From Pseudomonas sp. (GTDB lineage Bacteria; Pseudomonadota; Gammaproteobacteria; Pseudomonadales; Pseudomonadaceae): a stretch of DNA of 44,127 nucleotides. The position numbers and the translations under genes are program-made. The DNA lies in assembly GCA_022448005.1 (NCBI GenBank), contig JAKUTK010000040.1, positions 1 to 44,127 of the forward strand, read 5' to 3'. Below the pieces are notes generated by a model. It did no database searches, had not been told where the DNA came from, and saw only the letters and a program-made list of their open reading frames with translations. This document shows positions 25,604 through 34,971 of this stretch, in pieces; within the stretch, counting starts at the first letter, position 1; the number at the start of each line of letters is the position of its first letter.

Positions 25604-26074
25604 ATGCTCACCCATCTCGATTCCCAAGGGCGGGCCAACATGGTCGACGTAACCGCCAAGGCCGTCACGGCGCGCGAGGCGGTGGCGGAGGCCAGGGTCC
25701 GCATGCTTCCCGAAACCCTGCAGATGATCCAGCAGGGCGGGCATCCGAAGGGCGACGTCTTCGCGGTTGCCCGAATCGCGGGCATTCAGGCGGCGAAAAA
25801 GACCCATGACCTGATCCCCCTTTGTCACCCGCTATTGCTGACCAGCATCAAGCTCGATCTGCAGCCGGACGGCAACGACTGCGTGCGCATCGAGGCGCGT
25901 TGCAAGCTGGCGGGCCAGACGGGTGTGGAGATGGAGGCGCTCACCGCGGCAAGTGTCGCTGCCCTAACGATCTATGACATGTGCAAGGCGGTCGATAAAG
26001 GCATGGTCATCGAGGGGGTTCGACTGTTGGAAAAACTTGGCGGCAAGAGTGGCCACTGGCAGGTGCCAGCATGA
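25604..26074 (+). CDS. moaC: Cyclic pyranopterin monophosphate synthase
   Basis: With MoaA, converts GTP to cyclic pyranopterin monophosphate in molybdenum-cofactor synthesis; MoaC does the second half, rearranging 3',8-cyclo-GTP. The 156-residue protein has the family motifs [74 protein letters not shown], with catalytic Lys and His residues within them. A GGATGA element precedes the ATG by a few bases. The stop overlaps moaD as ATGA, so the moaCDE genes form one coupled operon. moaA is not in the window. Confidence 0.96.
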   Translation: MLTHLDSQGRANMVDVTAKAVTAREAVAEARVRMLPETLQMIQQGGHPKGDVFAVARIAGIQAAKKTHDLIPLCHPLLLTSIKLDLQPDGNDCVRIEARCKLAGQTGVEMEALTAASVAALTIYDMCKAVDKGMVIEGVRLLEKLGGKSGHWQVPA

Positions 26075-26319
26075 TCCAGGTTCAGTTTTTCGCACGCTAC
26101 CGTGAGGCCCTTGGCCGCGATTCAGAGCAGTTGGACTGGGACGCCTCCTGGCAAGTCGTTGACCACCTTCGCTTGCAACTGCTGGCACGGGGCGGCGAGT
26201 GGACGGTGTTAAGCGAGCAGAACCTGATGTGCGCGCGCAATCAGGAGCTATGCAGCCTTGACGAGCCATTGGCTGATGGCGATGAAGTGGCGTTCTTTCC
26301 CACCGTGACGGGAGGCTGA
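26071..26319 (+). CDS. moaD: Molybdopterin synthase small subunit (sulfur carrier)
   Basis: An 82-residue ubiquitin-like protein ending in the obligatory Gly-Gly, whose C-terminal thiocarboxylate donates sulfur for the dithiolene of molybdopterin. The C-terminal sequence [21 protein letters not shown] (here [17 protein letters not shown]) is diagnostic. It starts within the moaC stop (four-base overlap) and is separated from moaE by two bases, as expected for subunits made in fixed ratio. It would be adenylated and thiolated by MoeB and a sulfurtransferase, which are not encoded here. Confidence 0.95.
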   Translation: MIQVQFFARYREALGRDSEQLDWDASWQVVDHLRLQLLARGGEWTVLSEQNLMCARNQELCSLDEPLADGDEVAFFPTVTGG

Positions 26320-26321
26320 CC

Positions 26322-26786
26322 ATGGGTGTACGAGTCCAGCAGGATCCATTCGATCCAGGCGCCGAGCTCAATGCCTTGCATGCGGCCAATCTCGGTATCG
26401 GTGCGGTCACCGGTTTCGTCGGCTATGTGCGCGATTTCAATGACGGTCGCGACGTTGCCGGAATGTTCCTCGAGCATGCCCCAGGGATGACAGAGAATGC
26501 GCTGCAGAAAATCGTCGACGAGGCCGCTGAACGTTGGCCGCTGCTGTCGCTGGAGATCCTGCATCGGGTAGGGCGGCTGGAACCGGGGGATCCGATCGTT
26601 TTTGTCGGTGCGGCCAGCGCCCATCGAGAGGCGGCCTTTGATGGGTGTCGATTCGTCATGGATTACCTGAAGACCCGTGCGCCTTTCTGGAAAAAGGAAG
26701 ACACCCCGGAGGGATCGCGCTGGGTCGAAGGTCGCTGCAGCGATCAGGCTGCGGCCGATCGCTGGCAGCAGGGGGAGGGCAGCTAG
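26322..26786 (+). CDS. moaE: Molybdopterin synthase catalytic subunit
   Basis: Forms the heterotetrameric synthase with MoaD and inserts two sulfurs into cyclic pyranopterin monophosphate. The 154-residue protein carries GAVTGFVGYVRDFNDGRDV near the N terminus, MFLEHAPGMTENAL, the AHREAAFDGCRFVMDYLKTRAPFWKKE motif with the catalytic lysines, and ends in a glycine-rich tail. GGGAGG in the end of moaD serves as its ribosome site. It is the last gene of moaCDE; the terminator at 26914-26944 follows after 127 bases in which I see nothing else. Confidence 0.95.
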   Translation: MGVRVQQDPFDPGAELNALHAANLGIGAVTGFVGYVRDFNDGRDVAGMFLEHAPGMTENALQKIVDEAAERWPLLSLEILHRVGRLEPGDPIVFVGAASAHREAAFDGCRFVMDYLKTRAPFWKKEDTPEGSRWVEGRCSDQAAADRWQQGEGS

Positions 26787-26913
26787 CCGAGTGCGATCTG
26801 CAATTAGCAGAGCAGTACGGCGATAGCATGGAAACGATGCCTGTCCAGTCTGTGCGGCTCACTGCGTTGCTCGCGGAAATTAAAGCCTGGACGCAGCGGC
26901 GAAACCGGATAAA

Positions 26914-26944
26914 AAAAGGCGAAGCCGTTACAGCTTCGCCTTTT
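26914..26944. terminator. Bidirectional terminator between moaE and the RhlB-like gene
   Basis: AAAAGGCGAAGC (26914-26925) pairs with GCTTCGCCTTTT (26933-26944) around a seven-base loop. A7 on the left gives a T run on the minus strand, T4 on the right on the plus strand. It lies between convergent transcripts. Confidence 0.88.
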
Positions 26945-26955
26945 GCATTTCAGCC

Positions 26956-28374
26956 TTAGCGCTTGGGTGGGACGGCTGCCAGCAGCTCAGCAGGCGGCAT
27001 CTCGCAACTGATCGTTCGACCCAGCAATGCCTCGATGGCCGGCAGGGCGAACGAATCGTCTTCCCCGGCAAAACTGATCGACGTGCCGCTGGCCCCGGCT
27101 CGGCCGGTACGGCCGATGCGGTGGACGTAGTCGTCGGGGACTTCCGGCAGGGTGAAATTGATCACGTGGCTGATGCCATCGACATGAATCCCACGGCCGG
27201 CAACATCGGTGGCAACCATCACGCGAATCTTGCCCTCCCGGAAGCCTTCCAAGGCGCGGATACGCTTGTGCTGCGGAACGTCGCCTGACATCTGTACTGC
27301 GCTGATACCGTCGCGGGTCAAGCGCTCCTCAATGCGGCGCACCTCGTCCTTGCGGTTGGCAAACACCATCACTCGGGTCCAGTCGTTTTGGGTGATCAAG
27401 TTGTACAACAGCTTGTACTTGTCGCTGCCTGCCACCGCGTAGACATGCTGCTCGACCGTGTCGCTGGCGACATTGACCGCTTCGATCTCGACGATGGCCG
27501 GGTCCGTGGTCCATTGCTTGGCCAGATTCATCACGTCTTCGGTGAAAGTGGCCGAGAACAGCAACGTCTGGCGTTCGCTCTTCGGCGGCGTCTGGCGAAT
27601 AATCTGGCGGACCTGAGGAATGAAGCCCATGTCCAGCATGCGATCCGCTTCGTCGAGCACCAGCACCTCAACCATATCCAGATGCACTTCTCCGCGCTGA
27701 TTGAAGTCCAGCAGACGTCCGGGCGTTGCTACCAGGATGTCGCAATAGCGGGATTCGAGTGCCTTGAGCTGCTTGTCGAAATCCATACCGCCGACAAAGC
27801 TCATGACATTCAAACCGGTGTACTTGGTCAGGTTGAGTGCGTCATTGGCGATTTGAACGACCAGCTCCCGAGTCGGCGCGATGATCAGCGCGCGTGGTTC
27901 GCCCATGTAACGATCAGCTGGCGGTGGCGTCTGTAGCAGCTGGGTGATGGTTGAGATAAGAAACGCGGCGGTCTTGCCGGTGCCGGTCTGCGCCCGACCG
28001 ATGGCATCACGGCCCTTGAGCGTAAAGCCGAGAACCTGCGCCTGGATGGGCGTGCAATAAGGAAAGCCGAGGTCGTGGATGGCGTGCATCAGCTCGGGGG
28101 CGAGTTTGAAATCGTGAAATCGGGTCTTGCCTTCGGCTGGCTCGACAGTGAAGTCTTCCGGCTTCCAGGCTGGTGCGGGTGGGACAGTCGGCTTGCTTGC
28201 CCGTTCGCGGCGCGGCTTGCTGCTCGCCTTTGGAACATCATCCTGTTGCGTTTTGGTCTTTTCGGCGTGCGCCAGACCGCTAACGCCCTGGTGTGTTGAG
28301 GTGCTGCTTTCAATTTCGGTGGCAGCCGACTCATCCGAGCCTTTGCCAAACATCTTCTTGAGTGCTTTGAGCAC
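26956..28374 (-). CDS. rhlB: DEAD-box ATP-dependent RNA helicase, RhlB-like
   Basis: A 472-residue DEAD-box helicase. After a polar, lysine-rich N-terminal extension of about 85 residues come the Q motif region ([28 protein letters not shown]), motif I AQTGTGKT (128-135), PTREL, DEAD (241-244), SAT (about 275), and the C-terminal domain with [14 protein letters not shown] and [10 protein letters not shown]. It matches the RhlB branch (role in mRNA decay through RNase E in E. coli); the Pseudomonas degradosome partner is less certain. The start is a GTG with a GAGAAG site. From memory it lies beside the same GGDEF/carboxylesterase/ABC genes in P. aeruginosa (PA3861 region). A possible promoter is at 28393-28422. 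Confidence 0.9.
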   Translation of the reverse strand: MLKALKKMFGKGSDESAATEIESSTSTHQGVSGLAHAEKTKTQQDDVPKASSKPRRERASKPTVPPAPAWKPEDFTVEPAEGKTRFHDFKLAPELMHAIHDLGFPYCTPIQAQVLGFTLKGRDAIGRAQTGTGKTAAFLISTITQLLQTPPPADRYMGEPRALIIAPTRELVVQIANDALNLTKYTGLNVMSFVGGMDFDKQLKALESRYCDILVATPGRLLDFNQRGEVHLDMVEVLVLDEADRMLDMGFIPQVRQIIRQTPPKSERQTLLFSATFTEDVMNLAKQWTTDPAIVEIEAVNVASDTVEQHVYAVAGSDKYKLLYNLITQNDWTRVMVFANRKDEVRRIEERLTRDGISAVQMSGDVPQHKRIRALEGFREGKIRVMVATDVAGRGIHVDGISHVINFTLPEVPDDYVHRIGRTGRAGASGTSISFAGEDDSFALPAIEALLGRTISCEMPPAELLAAVPPKR

Positions 28375-28392
28375 GGTCTTCTCGTCTGTGTC

Positions 28393-28422
28393 TTATAAGG
28401 TTTGCTCGCCAGTGTAATGCAA
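28393..28422 (-). promoter_or_regulatory. Possible sigma-70 promoter of the RhlB-like gene
   Basis: On the minus strand TTGCAT (28422-28417) and TTATAA (28398-28393) are 18 bases apart. The leader would be only about 13 bases long. Seen by eye only. Confidence 0.35.
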
Positions 28423-28470
28423 GAAGCAGATACGGCGAAGGGTGCTCCGGGATGGTCCGCCGCTGCACTG

Positions 28471-29406
28471 TCACCCGCAAACGCGATTGCGGCCCTGTTC
28501 CTTGGCTCGGTAAAGTGCTCGATCAGCCACGTTGATGAGGCTGTCCAAGTCATCGTTCAATCGCATCGGCGCTACGCCGATCGAGATGGTCACACCCGGC
28601 AATAAGCCAATCGGCGAATGAAACGAGTTGATCTCTGCAAGACTGTGACGCAATCGCTCTGCCGCGTTCTGTGCATCTCCAAAGGTCATTTCAGGCAGCA
28701 GCACTACGAACTCTTCACCGCCATAGCGCACCAGGCTATCGGCCGGGCGCAGGAGTTTGCCGAGCGTGTTGACTACCAGGCACAGCGCATGATCGCCAGC
28801 CAGGTGGCCATGTCTGTCGTTGTACGCCTTGAAGCGGTCGACATCGAGCATGAGTAACGACAGCGGCTGGCCACCAAGTGCGCAACGGGCACTTTCGCGC
28901 CCATAAATATGCTCAAGCCAGCGGCGGTTGAACGAGCCGGTCAGCTTGTCGATGTTAGCGTTCTGCTCGCTGTTGATGATCAGCCGGTCGCTCAGGCGCA
29001 CGCGCTGGCAGAGCAGTTCGGCCAGGTTCTGCATCAATTGTGGCGAGCGGGTCAGCAACTGCATCGAGCGTCGATGCACGCGCAGCAAGACCGTATTCTC
29101 CAGGGCGAGGACGTAGGCCGACGGCGGCAGATCGTCCATGAAGCTGATTTCGCCAGCGCATTCGCCTGGACCAATCAATCGAACAGGGCTGCCTTCGAGC
29201 GAATCGAGATGAACCGCCAGCTCGCCTCCGAGCACCAGATAGAGGTAGTGGTTATGTTCGTGCGGTGATAACAGAACTTCGCCAGGCGCGGCCGTGCAGG
29301 GCTCGAAGACTTCCCGCAGCAGGCGCAGACAGGGCTCGTCCACCCGGTCTAGTAGCCGCGCCTCTTTAAGGTGCTGCATTTCCACCCGCCAATTGGCTGG
29401 GTTCAT
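28471..29406 (-). CDS. Cyclic-nucleotide-binding-like domain - GGDEF diguanylate cyclase
   Basis: A 311-residue soluble protein that couples an N-terminal CAP_ED (cNMP-binding) domain (about residues 12-125, with GEVLLSPHEHNHYLYLVLGGELAVHL and IGPGECAGEISFMDD) to a C-terminal GGDEF domain. The active-site motif is GGEEF (229-233), and an RxxD I-site (R220-D223) stands five residues before it, so both catalysis and product inhibition should be intact. The effector of the N-terminal pocket cannot be told; the phosphate-binding arginine expected after the GECAGEISF segment is not obvious, so it may not bind cAMP. The ATG used has no ribosome site; ATG 29379 (MQHLKEARL) has GGTGGAA in front and may be the true start. 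It lies 96 bases upstream of rhlB on the same strand. Confidence 0.87.
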   Translation of the reverse strand: MNPANWRVEMQHLKEARLLDRVDEPCLRLLREVFEPCTAAPGEVLLSPHEHNHYLYLVLGGELAVHLDSLEGSPVRLIGPGECAGEISFMDDLPPSAYVLALENTVLLRVHRRSMQLLTRSPQLMQNLAELLCQRVRLSDRLIINSEQNANIDKLTGSFNRRWLEHIYGRESARCALGGQPLSLLMLDVDRFKAYNDRHGHLAGDHALCLVVNTLGKLLRPADSLVRYGGEEFVVLLPEMTFGDAQNAAERLRHSLAEINSFHSPIGLLPGVTISIGVAPMRLNDDLDSLINVADRALYRAKEQGRNRVCG

Positions 29407-29622
29407 GGCTGCATCATCTGCTCGGGTGACATCCTCGTCATGGCTCTCGCACGCGTTCCTTCAGGACTGGCTGGGCCGGCTTCTTCTGGCCGCAATGCTC
29501 GCTACTACGGCAGGCGCATCGAGTCTTGCTCTACCCATGCCAAGCGTAGCCGTATTCGCTTACCGGGACAGGCGCGCAGCGTCACATTTTTTCTTTGAAG
29601 CCGGTCCGTATCGAAGCGGACC

Positions 29623-30622
<1,000 letters not shown>

Positions 30623-31651
30623 ATGATAAGGGTTAAATCCACACTGGCCGTGCTTGGTGCCGCGACACTTTTGGGCGCAAGCGGCTTGGCTCAGGCAGGG
30701 GCGACTCTGGACGCGGTGAAGAGCAAAGGCTTCGTGCAATGCGGCGTGAGCGACGGGCTACCGGGCTTTTCTTATACCGATGCCAAGGGAGAGTACAAGG
30801 GAATCGACGTGGATATCTGCCGTGCCGTTGCGGCCGCGGTTTTTGGCGATGCAAGCAAGGTCAAGTACAGCCCGCTGACCGCCAAGGAGCGCTTCACCGC
30901 GCTGCAGTCTGGTGAAGTCGATATGCTGTCGCGTAACACCACCTGGACCAGTTCACGCGATGCAGCGATGGGCCTGAACTTCACCGGCGTGACCTACTAC
31001 GACGGGCAGGGCTTTCTCGTCAACAAGGCAGTTGGTGTCTCCAGCGCCAAGGAGCTCGATGGCGCAACGGTCTGCATCCAGGCCGGCACTACCACAGAGC
31101 TGAATCTCTCTGACTATTTCCGCGCCAACAACCTCAAATACACCCCTATCACTTACGACACCTCCGACGAGAGCGCCAAGTCGCTGGAGTCAGGGCGTTG
31201 CGACGTGCTCACCTCTGACCAGTCTCAGCTCTACGCCCAGCGCATCAAGCTGGCGAAGCCGGGCGACTATGTAGTGCTTCCGGAAGTCATTTCCAAAGAG
31301 CCGCTTGGTCCGGCCGTGCGTCAGGGCGATGAAGAGTGGTTCGACATCGTTCGCTGGGCTCTGTACGGCATGATCAATGCGGAAGAGCTGGGGATTACTT
31401 CGGCCAACGTCGAAGAGAAGGCTAAGAACACCAAGAACCCTGACGTGGCGCGTCTGCTGGGTGCTGAAGGTGAATACGGCAAAGATCTGAAACTGCCAAA
31501 GGACTGGGCCGTACAGATCGTCAAGCAAGTTGGTAATTACGGTGAAGTGTTCGAGCGCAACATCGGTTCCGGTAGCGATCTGAAGATCGAACGCGGCCTG
31601 AACGCGCTTTGGACCAATGGAGGTCTGCAGTACGCACCACCGGTGCGTTGA
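30623..31651 (+). CDS. aapJ: General L-amino acid ABC transporter, periplasmic binding protein
   Basis: Captures amino acids in the periplasm for the AapQMP permease. The 342-residue precursor has a Sec signal peptide (ending GLAQA, cleavage about residue 25) and the solute-binding family 3 fold: GVSDGLPGFSYTDAKGEYKGIDVDICRAVAAAVFGD, VDMLSRNTTWTSSRD, VCIQAGTTTELNLSDYF, SGRCDVLTSDQSQL, and the C-terminal NYGEVFERNIG block typical of AapJ. A GGAGG site lies before the ATG. Rhizobium AapJQMP takes up a broad set of L-amino acids, and I infer the same here; P. aeruginosa has a matching gene (PA3858 from memory). It is followed by a strong hairpin before aapQ. Confidence 0.93.
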   Translation: MIRVKSTLAVLGAATLLGASGLAQAGATLDAVKSKGFVQCGVSDGLPGFSYTDAKGEYKGIDVDICRAVAAAVFGDASKVKYSPLTAKERFTALQSGEVDMLSRNTTWTSSRDAAMGLNFTGVTYYDGQGFLVNKAVGVSSAKELDGATVCIQAGTTTELNLSDYFRANNLKYTPITYDTSDESAKSLESGRCDVLTSDQSQLYAQRIKLAKPGDYVVLPEVISKEPLGPAVRQGDEEWFDIVRWALYGMINAEELGITSANVEEKAKNTKNPDVARLLGAEGEYGKDLKLPKDWAVQIVKQVGNYGEVFERNIGSGSDLKIERGLNALWTNGGLQYAPPVR

Positions 31652-31693
31652 CCGAGCCGGGCCGGCGCACAGTCGGCCTTGTTTCAAGGATGA

Positions 31694-31723
31694 GCGCTGC
31701 CGGTGCGAGAGCACCGGCAGCGC
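31694..31723 (+). other. Strong hairpin between aapJ and aapQ
   Basis: GCGCTGCCGGTGC (31694-31706) pairs perfectly over 13 bp with 31711-31723 around a GAGA (GNRA) tetraloop. No T run follows, so it should not terminate. A smaller GGCCG/CGGCC hairpin (31660-31664, 31674-31678) precedes it. Hairpins at this place usually protect the binding-protein mRNA from 3' exonucleases, giving more AapJ than permease. Confidence 0.85.
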
Positions 31724-31739
31724 CGTATGAGGTTTCTTG

Positions 31740-32924
31740 ATGCGAACCATTGCCAAAGCGGGGGCCGCGCGCGGCTCGCTGCTCACGGATCCGCAGGCGC
31801 GTGCCTGGGTGTTCCAGATCATCGCGGTAATAACTGTAGTAGGGATCGGCTGGTTTTTGTTTCACAACACCCAGACCAATCTTGCCCATCGAGGCATCAC
31901 GTCAGGCTTCGGTTTTCTCGATAACGCTGCCGGCTTCGGCATCTCCCAACATCTGATCGACTACAGCGAGAGCGACTCTTACGGTCGGGTCTTCTGGGTC
32001 GGCCTGCTCAATACGCTGCTGGTCAGCATCATCGGCATCATCCTGGCGACCATCATCGGTTTCATTCTCGGTGTAGCCCGGCTGTCTCCCAATTGGTTGA
32101 TCCGCAAGATCGCCACCGTTTATATCGAGACGTTTCGCAACATCCCCCCGTTGCTACAGATTTTCTTTGTCTACTTTGCGGTGCTCAGCCCGCTGCCCGG
32201 GCCCAGGGAAAGCTTGAGTCTTTGGGACGTGGTGTTCATCAACAACCGAGGTGTGCAGATGCCGGCCCCGAGCGCCGGACAGGGGTTCTGGTCGTTCTGG
32301 GTAGCCATGTTTGTGGCGCTGGTCGCAATCGTGATGCTCAATCGCTGGGCACGCGCTCGGCGTCACGCCACCGGCCAGACATTTCCAGTGTTCTCCGCCA
32401 GCCTGGCGCTGTTTATCGCAATTCCAGGGCTTTGCTCGCTGATCATGGGCGCGCCCTTTCTGTGGGAAGTGCCGGAGCTGCAGCGTTTCAACATTCGCGG
32501 CGGCTGGGTGGTGATTCCAGAACTGGTGTCGATTGTGCTGGCGTTGTCGATCTATACCGCCGCCTTTATTGGTGAAACGGTGCGCGCGGGCATCCAGTCA
32601 GTGAGCCACGGTCAGACCGAAGCGGCGGCCTCGTTGGGTCTTCGTCCCGGTCGTGTATTGCGGCTGGTCATCATTCCCCAAGCCATGCGAGTGATCATCC
32701 CTCCGCTGACCAGCCAATACCTGAACCTGGCCAAAAACTCTTCGCTCGCGGCCGCGATCGGCTATCCCGACATGGTTTCGCTGTTTGCCGGCACGGTACT
32801 CAACCAGACCGGCCAGGCGATCGAAACCATGGCTATCACCATGAGTGTGTACCTCGCCATCAGCATCAGCATTTCGCTGCTGATGAACTGGTACAACAAG
32901 CGCATTGCGCTAATCGAGCGGTGA
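31740..32924 (+). CDS. aapQ: Amino acid ABC transporter permease AapQ
   Basis: First of two inner-membrane permease subunits. The 394-residue protein is far longer than a HisM-type permease (about 235) because of a large insertion (about residues 150-230, including FINNRGVQMPAPSAGQGFWSFW) between membrane segments, as in AapQ of Rhizobium. It shows about eight membrane segments, the TFRNIPPLLQIFFVYF stretch, and the ATPase-contacting loop GQTEAAASLGLRPGRVLRLVIIPQAMRV near the C terminus. GAGG lies 8 bases before the ATG at 31740 (a TTG three bases upstream is also in frame). aapM begins 10 bases after the stop. Confidence 0.93.
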   Translation: MRTIAKAGAARGSLLTDPQARAWVFQIIAVITVVGIGWFLFHNTQTNLAHRGITSGFGFLDNAAGFGISQHLIDYSESDSYGRVFWVGLLNTLLVSIIGIILATIIGFILGVARLSPNWLIRKIATVYIETFRNIPPLLQIFFVYFAVLSPLPGPRESLSLWDVVFINNRGVQMPAPSAGQGFWSFWVAMFVALVAIVMLNRWARARRHATGQTFPVFSASLALFIAIPGLCSLIMGAPFLWEVPELQRFNIRGGWVVIPELVSIVLALSIYTAAFIGETVRAGIQSVSHGQTEAAASLGLRPGRVLRLVIIPQAMRVIIPPLTSQYLNLAKNSSLAAAIGYPDMVSLFAGTVLNQTGQAIETMAITMSVYLAISISISLLMNWYNKRIALIER

Positions 32925-32934
32925 GGATCAGCGC

Positions 32935-34032
32935 ATGACAAGCCATACGTTCAAACCGGACCTGCCGGCACCGTCCACCAATATTGGTGTGCTGGGCTGG
33001 ATGCGGGCCAATCTGTTTTCTAACTGGATCAATACGCTGCTGACCTTGGTCGGCCTCTATCTGATCTGGCTGATAGTGCCTCCCCTCATCGATTGGGCCA
33101 TCATCAAGGCCGACTGGACCGGTGACACCCGTGCCGACTGCAGTCGTGAAGGGGCGTGCTGGGTGTTCGTGCAGACACGTTTCAGTCAATTCATGTACGG
33201 TTTTTACCCACCGGAGCTGCGCTGGCGTGTGGATGCCACTGCCTGGCTCGCCATCATCGGTGCCGCGCCGCTGTTCCTGAAGCAGATGCGGCATAAAGCA
33301 AGCTACGGCATCGCCTTTCTGGTGATTTACCCGCTGGTTGCTTATTGGCTGCTGCACGGTGGTTTTCTGGGGTTGGAAACAGTACCCACGAGCCGCTGGG
33401 GCGGGCTGATGCTGACCATCGTCATTGCGGCCGTTGGTATCGCTGGGGCGCTGCCGCTCGGAATCCTGCTGGCGCTTGGACGGCGTTCCGACATGCCGGC
33501 TATCCGCGTGTTGTGCATCACTTTTATCGAGTTCTGGCGCGGTGTCCCGCTGATCACCGTGCTGTTCATGTCCTCGGTGATGCTGCCGTTATTCCTGCCG
33601 GAGGGCATGAGCCTCGACAAGCTGATGCGCGCCATGGTGATGGTGATTTTCTTCGAAGCAGCCTACATCGCCGAAGTCGTGCGCGGAGGCTTGCAGGCGA
33701 TCCCCAAAGGCCAATACGAGGCGGCCGCGGCGATGGGCTTGGGCTACTGGCGCAGCATGATTCTTGTCATCCTGCCGCAGGCGCTGAAGATGGTCATTCC
33801 GGGCATCGTCAACACCTTTATCGCACTGTTCAAGGACACGAGCCTGGTGATCATCATCGGCCTGTTCGACTTCCTCAACAGCATCAAGCGCGCCACCTCG
33901 GACCCTGCCTGGCTGGGCATGTCGACCGAGGGGTATGTGTTTGCAGCGCTGGTCTACTGGATTTTCTGTTTTGGCATGTCGCGCTATTCCATGCATCTGG
34001 AACGCAAGCTCGACACGGGTCACCGGAATTAG
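32935..34032 (+). CDS. aapM: Amino acid ABC transporter permease AapM
   Basis: Second permease subunit, 365 residues, also with an extended N-terminal half (several membrane segments before residue 150) and a C-terminal HisM-like core. The core contains [69 protein letters not shown], which is the EAA loop docking to AapP, and [30 protein letters not shown] lies at a proper distance from the ATG. It pairs with AapQ to make the channel, and an aapP start follows 11 bases after its stop. Confidence 0.93.
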   Translation: MTSHTFKPDLPAPSTNIGVLGWMRANLFSNWINTLLTLVGLYLIWLIVPPLIDWAIIKADWTGDTRADCSREGACWVFVQTRFSQFMYGFYPPELRWRVDATAWLAIIGAAPLFLKQMRHKASYGIAFLVIYPLVAYWLLHGGFLGLETVPTSRWGGLMLTIVIAAVGIAGALPLGILLALGRRSDMPAIRVLCITFIEFWRGVPLITVLFMSSVMLPLFLPEGMSLDKLMRAMVMVIFFEAAYIAEVVRGGLQAIPKGQYEAAAAMGLGYWRSMILVILPQALKMVIPGIVNTFIALFKDTSLVIIIGLFDFLNSIKRATSDPAWLGMSTEGYVFAALVYWIFCFGMSRYSMHLERKLDTGHRN

Positions 34033-34043
34033 GAGCGTTACAC

Positions 34044-34820
34044 ATGAATGAAACATCTTTGAATAGCCAGCAGCCCGAGCAGTCCGGTGAATCCGTGATC
34101 CAGATGCAGGGTGTGCACAAGTGGTTCGGTCAGTTTCACGTGCTCAAGGACATCAATCTGAACGTCACCCAGGGCGAACGTATCGTCCTTTGCGGTCCGT
34201 CCGGCTCAGGCAAGTCCACTACCATTCGCTGCCTCAACCGGCTGGAAGAGCACCAGCAGGGTCGTATCGTCATCAATGGCGTTGAGCTGACCAATGACCT
34301 CAAGCAGATCGAAGCGATTCGCAGCGAGGTCGGCATGGTGTTCCAGCATTTCAACCTGTTCCCCCATCTCACGGTGCTGCAGAACTGCACCCTGGCTCCA
34401 ATGTGGGTACGCAAGATGCCCCGGCGCCAGGCCGAGGAGGTCGCCATGCATTACCTCGAGCGGGTACGTATCCCGGAGCAGGCCGACAAGTTTCCAGGGC
34501 AGCTGTCTGGCGGTCAGCAGCAGCGGGTCGCGATTGCACGGGCGCTGTGCATGAAGCCAAAGATCATGCTGTTCGACGAGCCCACCTCAGCACTGGACCC
34601 GGAGATGGTGAAGGAGGTGCTCGATACCATGGTCGGCCTCGCTGAAAGCGGTATGACGATGCTTTGCGTGACCCATGAAATGGGCTTCGCGCGCACCGTC
34701 GCTGATCGGGTGATCTTCATGGACAAGGGCGAGATCGTCGAGGAGGCCGACCCTGAGACCTTCTTTACCAATCCCGGCAACGAGCGCACCAAGCTGTTCC
34801 TCAGTCAGATTCTGCATTGA
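34044..34820 (+). CDS. aapP: Amino acid ABC transporter ATPase AapP
   Basis: Cytoplasmic ATPase powering uptake. The 258-residue protein shows Walker A GPSGSGKS (51-58), the Q-loop in [18 protein letters not shown], the signature LSGGQQQR, Walker [13 protein letters not shown] and the H-loop THEMGF. The ATG at 34044 is placed behind a TTAGGAGCG ribosome site; the same frame remains open for about 230 codons upstream inside aapM, but that translation has no ABC-like sequence and is a chance frame. The operon order J-Q-M-P is the classic arrangement. A hairpin at 34837-34868 probably ends it. Confidence 0.95.
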   Translation: MNETSLNSQQPEQSGESVIQMQGVHKWFGQFHVLKDINLNVTQGERIVLCGPSGSGKSTTIRCLNRLEEHQQGRIVINGVELTNDLKQIEAIRSEVGMVFQHFNLFPHLTVLQNCTLAPMWVRKMPRRQAEEVAMHYLERVRIPEQADKFPGQLSGGQQQRVAIARALCMKPKIMLFDEPTSALDPEMVKEVLDTMVGLAESGMTMLCVTHEMGFARTVADRVIFMDKGEIVEEADPETFFTNPGNERTKLFLSQILH

Positions 34821-34836
34821 CTTGTCGCTGCATCGG

Positions 34837-34872
34837 GCTGAACGCTCAGTTCTGACTGAATGTTCAGCTTCT
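34837..34872 (+). terminator. Probable terminator of the aap operon
   Basis: GCTGAACGCTCAG (34837-34849) pairs with CTGAATGTTCAGC (34856-34868) with one G-U pair and one mismatch, then TTCTATCT. A second dyad GACGGCG/CGCCGTC (34890-34896, 34913-34919) follows before purL. The T run is imperfect. Confidence 0.55.
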
Positions 34873-34971
34873 ATCTCCAAGCTTAATTCGACGGCGTCCC
34901 CTTAGCCGCGGGCGCCGTCATGGGCTAGAATACGCGGCCCGATTGCTCCCCCCTCCGAGGCTGTTCCGACG

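Noticed and set aside
33345..34043. Long open extension upstream of aapP, inside aapM
   Set aside because: No ABC-like sequence before residue MNETS, and a good ribosome site stands right before 34044; the extension is a shadow of aapM in another frame.
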